Origin: Gracilaria gracilis
Taxonomy: Eukaryota > Rhodophyta > Florideophyceae > Gracilariales > Gracilariaceae
NCBI GenBank assembly: GCA_030374805.1
Contig: JARGSG010000051.1
Location: forward strand, 1-64,000
Length of the DNA stretch: 64,000 nt
Reading direction: 5' to 3'
Shown here: piece after piece, positions 53,882 to 64,000 of the stretch
How the letters are laid out: each line of letters opens with the position of its first letter
How positions within the stretch are numbered: the stretch's first letter is position 1
Position numbers and translations under genes: made by a program
The notes under the pieces: model-generated
Databases searched by the model: none
Seen by the model: only the letters and a program-made list of their open reading frames with translations
What the model was told of the DNA's origin: nothing

Positions 53882-56011
53882 TGGGGAGACTCCCGAGATT
53901 AGTTTTTCGGATTAGACACCGCCTGTTGCGGGCGATTCCCATCCTGGGCTCCATGTTGGTACCCGTTTGACGGTCGTTGCTTTCCTCTATCTTCTGGGCT
54001 GGCATTCCCGCTACCTGACCAGAATTGGTTCCATTGTTCGCCTGGAAGGCCACTGCATACTTGGCTCCTTCGTAGGACGTTCTCGGAACTCGAGCTTGAT
54101 TCTCTGGTGAGAGTGACTCGAACTGAGCGATGATCCTTAACCTGTCCCGCAGTGGGAACGTACACTGCGTTGAAATATGATTGAATTGGTAACACTCATA
54201 GCAGATGACAGGGGTCAAGCTATCGCGTGCGCGCATATCCACCCGATTATGTGGGGCAGTATCCCTCTATCCTGGGCGTTGGAACCTCATTCCTCGACCC
54301 GAAAAGGGGATAGGTGCTGCCGGAACTCGGTTACCTTGAGCGTAAAGTGCCAGTTCACTATCCGTCGACGGCTCTGTTGTTGACGGAAGCTCAGAGGTAC
54401 CTATAGATTCCAGGTTACTGCCTATCAGGTTGATATTATCGTTTCCAAGACTGGAGTCATTCCCATATAACAAGGACTGTGAAGAGTCAGATCCCTCTGC
54501 AAAGAGTACCTTTCGTGCCTTCGGCTTCGTGGGTCGCCGAGCTCGGAGCGTGTCTCCCTCAGCAGCCTGGGCGTATTGTACGATCTCCAGATAGGTGGCT
54601 CTTCTTTTCTCTTCTCGATAGCGGGCGACCAGTGCCCGGATTGTGGGATCCTATCCATCAACAAACAATGCACATCTCTCCTGAGAAGGGTGAACATTAC
54701 CGCATCGGTGAAACGCTTTATTCAAGCGGGTTAAATAAGCCGTTTCAGTTTCCCCAGGACGTTGCCTGGTGTCCCTCAGGGCTGAAGTAGCCTGCTGTAT
54801 GGCATGGCCTGTAGCGTATGACCTGAGAAGGTAATGTACCGCTTCGGGCCAGCAAGTCACACCTCCTTCCGAGGCTCTTGATGATCCGCGGACGGAGTTG
54901 AACTGATCTTCGGCCAAACCTTTGAGGTAATACGGGAGGGCAACATAAGCTTGTCCTTCGCTCATACCGAGAATATCCGCCTCCTGAACATACCTGGCGA
55001 GGAAATCAAGTACCAGAATGGGGTCATCTCCAGCAAAATCCCTCTTGCTGAGTGTGACTCCGAGGCGTCGCATATAATCCTTGACCTTTCCAGTACCTCT
55101 TGAGGTTCGTTCAGCAGCAGTGTTCTGCAACCGATAGTAACGGTACAAAAGCAACTTCCTATACAATGGATTCGTCGGCTTCAACTCCTTTGGACCAGGA
55201 TACTTATCCCCCTCTTACGGGTGCGAATTGCGCCCTGCGTGGTGAATGTACCCTTTGACCGTGACGACCGGGACTGCCTACGATGGCGACCAGCCGATGA
55301 GTCGGAAGGAGACGATGACGTCGAACTATCCGAAATACTGTCCGAGTCGGAGCTTGATGATTCCGAATAATGGCGAGACTCCTTTATAGACTTGCGACGG
55401 CTCCGCTTATCGGATTTATGAGCAGAACCCTCCGATTCGGACTTATTCCGCTCGGCGGCTTCCGCTTCTGTATCCATCCGAATTGTGGCTTCCAACGTGT
55501 CCAACCGGGCGTGGATACGTGTTGTGGCAACCCGTATTTCCTCCACCGTTTGTCGGTACTCGTCAACAAAAGCCCTTGGGGAACCAAAGCTCTCCATAAT
55601 AGAGTTCATTTCTTGTCGCAGGAGTCTAATGTCTCCTGAAACATCCTTAACCTGGGCGGTATCCACTTTCCGCCTAAGGTTTTCAAGGCCTTTAAGGAGA
55701 TCCACATGAGCCACAGCGGCTATGTTCATGCGAGACTCCAAAATGGTGTACTCAGCTGAGTCCAATTTCTCTTGAGATGCCGTCGACGGAGTCTCCACTA
55801 CTGGCGGGTGTGCCGGTGCCGTCGAAGGTACAACCTCTTGAGGTTGGTGGCTAGCTGGGGGTGCATTCCGGTTGTCGGCGACTTCTCTGGTCGATCCCAC
55901 CTCGGGAGCGGACACTCGTGATCGAGAGGCTGCCGAAGGAGCAGAGCCAACCGAATTAGCGGAGCGAGCCCGAGAGGGGTGAGCAGGGGGCGGCATACTG
56001 CAGATAACCAA
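53862..56011 (-). CDS. gag: gag region, unit 3 (several frames)
   Basis: Same parts and arrangement as in units 1 and 2. This is the sense-upstream end of the array. Confidence 0.75.
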
Positions 56012-56190
56012 CCGATACTCGGTACAACCGTTAAAAAGCCGTTACCAACTTTCGATATGCGGATAGCAAATGGGGGAACGCCTTCAGTACTCTTTCCGAG
56101 CGTGGAATACTAAAGACAATCTCCCGAAAAGGGGAATCCAATCTTCCAAATGTCAAACGCACAAGAGTATCCAAATGATCTCGAGCCTTT

Positions 56191-56206
56191 CTAAGTCGGG
56201 AGACCA
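56191..56206 (-). other. Primer binding site, unit 3
   Basis: TGGTCTCCCGACTTAG on the minus strand, three bases inside LTR4. Confidence 0.65.
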
Positions 56207-56209
56207 AAA

Positions 56210-57167
56210 TGTAGAGCTAAACCCAAGGAGGGGTGATGATCCACAGGATGTCCGAGTCCTGCTCCCTGTAAGGGCAGGCTCAGCGGGAGAGCCCTCTGTC
56301 CGTACTCGGAGCCGGGTGTAAGACCGGAGACGGTGACTGGATATACCTACAGAGGTGAGAACAAAGAAAGGATCAAGACCAGATATGGGACACTTGGACA
56401 GACCAGATGATGGGGCGATCGGGGGAAAAGGGGACCGTAAAGACGGTATAGCGCTCTAGAGAGAAACAACCCAGAGCGGAGCCGAGGGTCGTGCCAACCG
56501 GCGGCGACAGACCCAAACGGCGGAGCGACACACACCACGGTGTCGTATATAACCCTATACAGGGGCGGAAGCGACGCCTGAACCAAGGAATAATCACAGA
56601 ATAACACCAACCACTGGTGCAGTACACAGAACAGAAGTACACAATAAGACACAAAAGAACCAAACAGAATTGGTAAGATATAGCTTCCTTAGTGACCCTG
56701 AGGGGTGGGAGTGCCGAAACCAAGCGTGGTTACTCTCCTAGTGGAGTGGTGAACCTACGTAGGCAGCAACTACCATAGCGCGGTCCTTGGGTGAAGGACA
56801 CGACTCAGTTGAAGTTTACTTGGTGGCTCCAGGGCGAGATCACCCGAGCATATATACTATCTACAGTAGGTACCATGGTGCACACCTCTAGAGGTTCATA
56901 CACGTGGCCAGCTCACTGTCAGGGTACTAGATACTAACCCCGACGGGTGTGCCACTGCCATCGCTTCACAGCGGTGCCACTTGGCAGCGTGTCTACCTAC
57001 AAAAAGGTTCCTATTCGATGTCCACCTACGAAGGTACTGCCCAAAGGGCTTTCCACAGTAACCAAAAATTGGAGTGCAATTCATAAACTGCAACACGTCA
57101 CCCGGAGGGGGATACACCATTTATGAATGGGATCAACCTCTCCGACACGGATGGCCATTGCTCCACA
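56210..57167 (-). repeat. LTR 4 (5' LTR of the array in sense orientation)
   Basis: 958 bp with TG...CA termini. Its right edge (CTCCACA) is followed directly by the second ACATT copy, which defines the LTR boundary for all four. Confidence 0.95.
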
Positions 57168-57172
57168 ACATT
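57168..57172. repeat. Target-site duplication, right copy (ACATT)
   Basis: Exact match to 22920-22924. Removing the array and one copy restores continuous flanking sequence. Confidence 0.9.
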
Positions 57173-57200
57173 GAGGGTGCAATTTCGGACAATTAAGCTT

Positions 57201-58320
57201 TGTCAGAGATGGCTCAAATGTGTCCCAAAAGTGGTCCATTACGGCCATATTTGGAATACTGTCTGCCATGCTGAATAAGGCATTTTTAGGCCATCCTTCG
57301 GGGCACCTTTTTGGCCATGTTTAGGCCATATTTTGTACTGGTACTGGCCAAAAGCCCAGGCAGGTTTTGGGCCACACAACCCATATATCTCGGCCACACG
57401 TAGGCCTTGCAAAATGTTCACAGGGTAGTGTTAGTGCACACGTGTGCCGATTTGGCCCTATATCCGGTGCGTTATTGAAAGTGCGCATGGTGCAACACGT
57501 GCAGGGTGATGGCCAGCGTGGCCTGGTAGTTAGATCTTTTCCCTCGATATTTCGAGATGCCCTACATAAGTGGCAGCACCTGCAGCCACTGTACGGGACG
57601 TAAAAATCAAAGAGGCCTTTGGCTCTAGCATTTTGCCGCGTGCGACCCGTTCTTCGTCCCTCACCGGGCAGTACCGCCACATCTACGAAGTTGCTATCCA
57701 TCTGTACAACCAAGGAGTTCTAGACCGTCGTCTCGGCTTTTTCTTTATGCTATTCTACCTTTTATTTTCTGTCTTTCCGTCTTATGGTTCTTCTTACTCT
57801 GCCCTACACAGTAGGTTTGGCCCTTGCTGTTCCGGAATACATTCCGCTCTCACGAGTCAGTGCACCGCTGCGCGGCTCGTCTGTAGCGCGTTTTCGCCAA
57901 ATACCGTTGGCTCCGATACCTTCACTCGCTGTGGTCCGCCGGAGCAGCCCGGAACCTTTGGCGATTATCGTCTCTTTACCTCCGACTGCATGCCCAGTAC
58001 GGGGCTGCCCGGATTTACACCCGGCTGGTGTCAGCCCTACCGGAGGGTTCTGCCACTGCACTGCCCTTCCCAGGGAGCAGGGATCGAACAACCTGTCCTT
58101 ATATCTCCGCGACGCGCCTGGTTGTTCTCCTGCTCTTGGGTTTGCACTACAAACTGGTCTCCAGACCTGGAATCGGCCAAGCTCGCAACTTTTGTGGGCT
58201 TTTTTGGTCCAATTGGGTTTCCGGCCCATCGTTGAGAGTACCGGTTTCAACGATTCTTTCTGTTGTTCTTTTTCGGAAGTCGCCCTGGTTCGCCGCTGTC
58301 CGATAGGTCGGTGAACTATT
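57201..58320 (+). mobile_element. Older related Ty3/gypsy fragment: 5' LTR plus start of internal region
   Basis: 57201-58151 (951 bp) begins TGTCAGAGATGGCTCAAATG, alignable with the TGTGGAGCAATGGCC start of the young LTR. It ends CTTGGGTTTGCACTACA, alignable with CTTGGGTTTAGCTCTACA. Shared motifs near the U5 end include CACCCGGCT and AGGGAGCAGG. After a 3-nt spacer, TGGTCTCCAGACCTGG stands in the PBS position at 58155-58170. About 150 bp of leader follow before similarity is lost. It is oriented opposite to the array, much more diverged and only a fragment, so it is an old insertion of a sister family. Confidence 0.75.
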
Positions 58321-58873
58321 TCCTCACGAGGCAAAGGTGGCCGCTCGAAGACTGCTTCTGTTCCCAGAACATCTGGCTTGCCGCAAGGTTTGCCTTTGTT
58401 ATTGAATGATATTGCAAATTTTTGTAAGCCTTGTCATAGACTCCAGATTGGCAGCACGTTTTATGTTCATTGAGAATGATTTCACATGAGAGGGTATAAT
58501 GGTTTTTGGCACCAAAACGGCCCCATGGCTTCCTGACGGATCGCACACTGAAGTAGAGTCGGCTTCCGTACTACTTTCTACACCAGAAGACGAATAACAA
58601 ACCAAAACTGCCTAACCTATATCTCAAGTTTATAGCTCCTCGTCTGACATGTTCTGTATTTTGCTGTCTGGGTATACCGTATTTGTCTTTGCCTGCGGTA
58701 CAAGGTAGCTTTTAAACCATCTTGTTCTACTTCCTTCCATTTCCATTGGAGGACCTCGTCAGAAGTAAGCAGCGAACAAATCGAACAAATCACGGAGGAA
58801 ATGTTATTTTCCCCCTTAAACCAAATGTGTATCAAAAGTATTGAAATGCGTATACACCAATTAGAGAAACACA
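58321..58873. other. No recognisable gene
   Basis: About 550 bp with short minus-strand frames (58546-58316, 58605-58399 and 58874-58617), none with a recognisable motif. It may include more of the older element's interior. Confidence 0.35.
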
Positions 58874-59090
58874 TTGAATTGCCAGCGAGAAACCGAGAAA
58901 CCGAATGAAATGCGAAATGCGAAATGCGAAAAGCATATTAAAATTCGAAAAACGAAAAACGAAAAACAAATGAAAGAACAAATGCATCGAGAAAAGCGGA
59001 GAAAAAGAGGAAAAAGCGGAAAAAATGGAGGCATAAAGAAGGAGAAACCGCTACAAACGCAATGCAAAAGTGAAAACCTGGAACCATAAA
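58874..59090. repeat. Purine-rich low-complexity tract with GAAATGC and GAAAAAC iterations
   Basis: The + strand is mostly A and G, with short iterations such as GAAATGCGAAATGC and CGAAAAACGAAAAAC, then GAGAAAAAGAGG. The single open + frame here (about 71 codons, almost all Lys, Glu, Arg and Met) is a product of that composition. Confidence 0.6.
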
Positions 59091-59202
59091 TTAGCCCAGG
59101 AAAATCATTTTTTCATCAATTTCTAACATCACCTATGTGTGCTTTGAACGCTCACAGATAATCCAATTTACAACCAGATTCCCATTGCAAAATGTAAGGA
59201 AA

Positions 59203-59225
59203 GGACTAATCCAAAAGCAAAAAGT
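59203..59225. repeat. Direct repeat, left copy (partner at 59578-59600)
   Basis: GACTAATCCAAAAGC followed by AAAAAGTA matches 59578-59600 at 22 of 23 positions by reading. The right copy runs directly into the telomere-like tract. Confidence 0.6.
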
Positions 59226-59279
59226 AATGCGAAAAGTAATGCAAAAAGTAATGCGAAAAGTAATGCAAAAAGTAATGCG
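59220..59279. repeat. 12-bp minisatellite AAAAGTAATGCR, five copies
   Basis: Five exact copies with the last base alternating G, A, G, A, G, so the higher-order unit is 24 bp. It lies just left of the RNase H remnant. Confidence 0.9.
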
Positions 59280-59282
59280 TCT

Positions 59283-59430
59283 GCCTCCAAATCGGATGAC
59301 TCTTTCTTGTACACCACTTCGAAGTCAACCCGAAAGTGAACAATGGTTTGAGAGTAGTAAGATCGCTTACCACAGGAAGGCATACTTTCTCGCCAACAGA
59401 GTAATCCCGTTCATACACGTTCAGTGAGTG
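59283..59430 (-). mobile_element. Short Ty3/gypsy pol remnant (RNase H part)
   Basis: The minus-strand translation shows YERDYSVGEKVCLPVV and DFEVVYKKESSDLEADAL. These correspond to VHERNYSVSEKECLAVV and DFEVVYKKGSLNLQADAL in the array's pol (residues ~751-831). It is clearly diverged and heavily reduced, an old fossil of a related element. Confidence 0.75.
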
Positions 59431-59601
59431 AAGTCAACCAGTCAATCTGAGAAGGGCGCATACGCCCTGAATACGTCACGGCATCGGACGGAGCCACGCA
59501 AAAAGAATTGTGTCCTGAACGTTTCGAACTTATCTAATTCTCCCTCAAGATCCCTAAACCCCAAAAACCTAATGAAACGACTAATCCAAATGCAAAAAGT
59601 A

Positions 59602-59643
59602 CCCCTAAACCCCTAAACCCCTAAACCTAAACCCCTAAACCCT
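59602..59643 (+). repeat. Interstitial telomere-like tract, CCCCTAAA
   Basis: Three perfect CCCCTAAA units, one CCTAAA, another CCCCTAAA and a terminal CCCT, 42 bp in all. The G-strand reading is TTTAGGGG, a variant of the plant-type TTTAGGG. A stray CCCTAAACCCC lies at about 59552. The tract abuts the first base of satellite C. Confidence 0.75.
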
Positions 59644-62600
59644 CGTGTGTTGTGTACACGCTAATCTCTTTCCATCCCCAGCAAACCGTCCCAGGGCACA
59701 AAACCTTGCAACTGCAGCAATCACCACTGCAGCCACATTAATCGGGTGAAAAACAAACCGCAAACAAACCGCAAACAAAACCCAAAACAGGAAAGCATAC
59801 CGCCCATCACTTCGGCCTCTCGTCTGACCTCCACCTATAAACCCCTAGTCAAAATAAAACCCCAATTCCTTTCACTATGAATGTTTCTCACCTCCTTCCT
59901 GCTCAAAACTGAGAACACCGTCTCCCCTACACCTCTACTACCTGTGTTTCACTCTCCAACCGTCTCCCATTCCCATTTTCTACCGTTATACCCCCTTCAA
60001 CGTACTTCTCGCTTTTTTCAATTACTTTTTTCCATTTTCAATTACACAAAACGAAATCTTCACTCTCAGATCCCTCCCATACCCTTCCCACATCCTCCTC
60101 AAACATCTCACTCAAAACCGCAACACTTCATGTCAATTACTACTAACAAAATCTACTGCATAAACAGCACAAAAATCGCTGTACTTTCCAATTGGCTTCC
60201 ATTTCCTTCTAGGGCCAGAATCCAGCACTCTAGCTTTCATCACAGTCGTAAACACACTTTATGCATAGATATACACTATCGAACCCCTACCAAATCGTTC
60301 ATTGGGTCATTGGAAACCATAACCCGCACAAACCACCACCAAAACCACAATGCAAACAACCCTGACCACAAGCCGCCCAAACATTATCATGGCTACCTTC
60401 ACGTACCCTATCAGTGATTATCAACCAATCCAATTATGCTCTTTCCCATTTCGTGTGTTGTGTACACGCTAATCTCTTTCCATCCCCAGCAAACCGTCCC
60501 AGGGCACAAAACCTTGCAACTGCAGCAATCACCACTGCAGCCACATTAATCGGGTGAAAAACAAACCGCAAACAAACCGCAAACAAAACCCAAAACAGGA
60601 AAGCATACCGCCCATCACTTCGGCCTCTCGTCTGACCTCCACCTATAAACCCCTAGTCAAAATAAAACCCCAATTCCTTTCACTATGAATGTTTCTCACC
60701 TCCTTCCTGCTCAAAACTGAGAACACCGTCTCCCCTACACCTCTACTACCTGTGTTTCACTCTCCAACCGTCTCCCATTCCCATTTTCTACCGTTATACC
60801 CCCTTCAACGTACTTCTCGCTTTTTTCAATTACTTTTTTCCATTTTCAATTACACAAAACGAAATCTTCACTCTCAGATCCCTCCCATACCCTTCCCACA
60901 TCCTCCTCAAACATCTCACTCAAAACCGCAACACTTCATGTCAATTACTACTAACAAAATCTACTGCATAAACAGCACAAAAATCGCTGTACTTTCCAAT
61001 TGGCTTCCATTTCCTTCTAGGGCCAGAATCCAGCACTCTAGCTTTCATCACAGTCGTAAACACACTTTATGCATAGATATACACTATCGAACCCCTACCA
61101 AATCGTTCATTGGGTCATTGGAAACCATAACCCGCACAAACCACCACCAAAACCACAATGCAAACAACCCTGACCACAAGCCGCCCAAACATTATCATGG
61201 CTACCTTCACGTACCCTATCAGTGATTATCAACCAATCCAATTATGCTCTTTCCCATTTCGTGTGTTGTGTACACGCTAATCTCTTTCCATCCCCAGCAA
61301 ACCGTCCCAGGGCACAAAACCTTGCAACTGCAGCAATCACCACTGCAGCCACATTAATCGGGTGAAAAACAAACCGCAAACAAACCGCAAACAAAACCCA
61401 AAACAGGAAAGCATACCGCCCATCACTTCGGCCTCTCGTCTGACCTCCACCTATAAACCCCTAGTCAAAATAAAACCCCAATTCCTTTCACTATGAATGT
61501 TTCTCACCTCCTTCCTGCTCAAAACTGAGAACACCGTCTCCCCTACACCTCTACTACCTGTGTTTCACTCTCCAACCGTCTCCCATTCCCATTTTCTACC
61601 GTTATACCCCCTTCAACGTACTTCTCGCTTTTTTCAATTACTTTTTTCCATTTTCAATTACACAAAACGAAATCTTCACTCTCAGATCCCTCCCATACCC
61701 TTCCCACATCCTCCTCAAACATCTCACTCAAAACCGCAACACTTCATGTCAATTACTACTAACAAAATCTACTGCATAAACAGCACAAAAATCGCTGTAC
61801 TTTCCAATTGGCTTCCATTTCCTTCTAGGGCCAGAATCCAGCACTCTAGCTTTCATCACAGTCGTAAACACACTTTATGCATAGATATACACTATCGAAC
61901 CCCTACCAAATCGTTCATTGGGTCATTGGAAACCATAACCCGCACAAACCACCACCAAAACCACAATGCAAACAACCCTGACCACAAGCCGCCCAAACAT
62001 TATCATGGCTACCTTCACGTACCCTATCAGTGATTATCAACCAATCCAATTATGCTCTTTCCCATTTCGTGTGTTGTGTACACGCTAATCTCTTTCCATC
62101 CCCAGCAAACCGTCCCAGGGCACAAAACCTTGCAACTGCAGCAATCACCACTGCAGCCACATTAATCGGGTGAAAAACAAACCGCAAACAAACCGCAAAC
62201 AAAACCCAAAACAGGAAAGCATACCGCCCATCACTTCGGCCTCTCGTCTGACCTCCACCTATAAACCCCTAGTCAAAATAAAACCCCAATTCCTTTCACT
62301 ATGAATGTTTCTCACCTCCTTCCTGCTCAAAACTGAGAACACCGTCTCCCCTACACCTCTACTACCTGTGTTTCACTCTCCAACCGTCTCCCATTCCCAT
62401 TTTCTACCGTTATACCCCCTTCAACGTACTTCTCGCTTTTTTCAATTACTTTTTTCCATTTTCAATTACACAAAACGAAATCTTCACTCTCAGATCCCTC
62501 CCATACCCTTCCCACATCCTCCTCAAACATCTCACTCAAAACCGCAACACTTCATGTCAATTACTACTAACAAAATCTACTGCATAAACAGCACAAAAAT

Positions 62601-64000
62601 CGCTGTACTTTCCAATTGGCTTCCATTTCCTTCTAGGGCCAGAATCCAGCACTCTAGCTTTCATCACAGTCGTAAACACACTTTATGCATAGATATACAC
62701 TATCGAACCCCTACCAAATCGTTCATTGGGTCATTGGAAACCATAACCCGCACAAACCACCACCAAAACCACAATGCAAACAACCCTGACCACAAGCCGC
62801 CCAAACATTATCATGGCTACCTTCACGTACCCTATCAGTGATTATCAACCAATCCAATTATGCTCTTTCCCATTTCGTGTGTTGTGTACACGCTAATCTC
62901 TTTCCATCCCCAGCAAACCGTCCCAGGGCACAAAACCTTGCAACTGCAGCAATCACCACTGCAGCCACATTAATCGGGTGAAAAACAAACCGCAAACAAA
63001 CCGCAAACAAAACCCAAAACAGGAAAGCATACCGCCCATCACTTCGGCCTCTCGTCTGACCTCCACCTATAAACCCCTAGTCAAAATAAAACCCCAATTC
63101 CTTTCACTATGAATGTTTCTCACCTCCTTCCTGCTCAAAACTGAGAACACCGTCTCCCCTACACCTCTACTACCTGTGTTTCACTCTCCAACCGTCTCCC
63201 ATTCCCATTTTCTACCGTTATACCCCCTTCAACGTACTTCTCGCTTTTTTCAATTACTTTTTTCCATTTTCAATTACACAAAACGAAATCTTCACTCTCA
63301 GATCCCTCCCATACCCTTCCCACATCCTCCTCAAACATCTCACTCAAAACCGCAACACTTCATGTCAATTACTACTAACAAAATCTACTGCATAAACAGC
63401 ACAAAAATCGCTGTACTTTCCAATTGGCTTCCATTTCCTTCTAGGGCCAGAATCCAGCACTCTAGCTTTCATCACAGTCGTAAACACACTTTATGCATAG
63501 ATATACACTATCGAACCCCTACCAAATCGTTCATTGGGTCATTGGAAACCATAACCCGCACAAACCACCACCAAAACCACAATGCAAACAACCCTGACCA
63601 CAAGCCGCCCAAACATTATCATGGCTACCTTCACGTACCCTATCAGTGATTATCAACCAATCCAATTATGCTCTTTCCCATTTCGTGTGTTGTGTACACG
63701 CTAATCTCTTTCCATCCCCAGCAAACCGTCCCAGGGCACAAAACCTTGCAACTGCAGCAATCACCACTGCAGCCACATTAATCGGGTGAAAAACAAACCG
63801 CAAACAAACCGCAAACAAAACCCAAAACAGGAAAGCATACCGCCCATCACTTCGGCCTCTCGTCTGACCTCCACCTATAAACCCCTAGTCAAAATAAAAC
63901 CCCAATTCCTTTCACTATGAATGTTTCTCACCTCCTTCCTGCTCAAAACTGAGAACACCGTCTCCCCTACACCTCTACTACCTGTGTTTCACTCTCCAAC
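59643..64000. repeat. Satellite C: 808-bp tandem repeat, five full units plus a partial
   Basis: TCGTGTGTTGTGTACACGC recurs at 59643, 60451, 61259, 62067, 62875 and 63683, a period of exactly 808 bp. I saw no difference between units. The + strand is strongly G-poor and rich in C, A and T. Each unit contains one ATG-started 178-codon + frame (59881, 60689, 61497, 62305 and 63113) rich in His, Thr, Ser and Pro. Its conservation is fully explained by the identity of the units. The array continues beyond the right window edge. Position next to a telomere-like tract and extreme homogeneity suggest a subtelomeric satellite. Confidence 0.95.

Larger units (their letters stand above)
22925..57167 (-). 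mobile_element. Tandem array of three Ty3/gypsy LTR retrotransposon units sharing LTRs
   Basis: Four 958-bp LTRs (starts 22925, 34020, 45115, 56210) alternate with three internal regions of 10,137 bp. The period is exactly 11,095 bp throughout, so there is no length difference between units. The coding sense is minus. Each unit holds a PBS, a gag region, a long pol frame, a separate chromodomain ORF, two + strand ORFs and a PPT. LTR4 and LTR1 differ at only about five positions seen by eye, and LTR2 and LTR3 at about one, which indicates a very young array. One ACATT duplication flanks the whole array. The gag region does not read as one frame (about two or three interruptions in every unit); pol is a single long frame in all three. 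Family: Ty3/gypsy, chromovirus-like by its chromodomain. Confidence 0.95.

Noticed and set aside
22925-57167. Three independent retrotransposon insertions
   Set aside because: Inner LTRs are shared, the period is exact and only the outer edges have a target-site duplication.
57570-58334. Frames of 176-221 codons on both strands within the older LTR
   Set aside because: They fall inside a recognised LTR and its leader, overlap each other and show no domain.

Overview
The window is eukaryotic, repeat-dominated DNA with almost no intact host gene. Evidence for a eukaryote: a Ty3/gypsy LTR retrotransposon array, Harbinger-type and pogo/CENP-B-type DNA transposon remains, a decayed coatomer alpha-subunit gene, an NB-ARC ATPase relic, a telomere-like CCCCTAAA tract and three satellite families. 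The host-type relics read across long stretches without obvious introns, so an intron-poor genome such as a red alga or a comparable protist is plausible. The species cannot be fixed from the sequence.

Layout. 1-9545 is satellite A, about 27 units of roughly 375 bp, each built from five diverged ~75-bp subunits. 9546-11258 is satellite B, two full units of ~807 bp plus a partial, G-poor on the + strand. 11352-22790 is a graveyard of broken genes: an NB-ARC ATPase, a Harbinger transposase, several unrecognised coding relics on both strands, a pogo/Tigger-like transposase and the C-terminal half of alpha-COP (COPA).

22925-57167 is an array of three near-identical Ty3/gypsy units in the order LTR-internal-LTR-internal-LTR-internal-LTR. 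The period is exactly 11,095 bp, the LTRs are 958 bp, and a single 5-bp target-site duplication (ACATT) flanks the whole array. The sense strand is minus: gag region, pol (protease, RT, RNase H, integrase), then a separate small chromodomain ORF. The 3' part of each unit also carries a head-on (+ strand) gene-like unit: TATA-like sites in the LTR, an ATG in a perfect Kozak context, a 509-residue ORF, a 126-residue ORF and an AATAAA signal. This antisense unit is the best candidate for something undescribed.

57201-58320 is an older, related LTR with the start of its internal region, in the opposite orientation and only 28 bp from the array's TSD. 58321-59600 holds simple purine-rich sequence, a 12-bp minisatellite and a small RNase H remnant. 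At 59602-59643 a short CCCCTAAA tract abuts satellite C, identical 808-bp units running off the right edge. The C-rich strand reads rightward, so satellite C would be the chromosome-interior side of that tract. The left 59.6 kb therefore looks joined onto a former or internal telomere.
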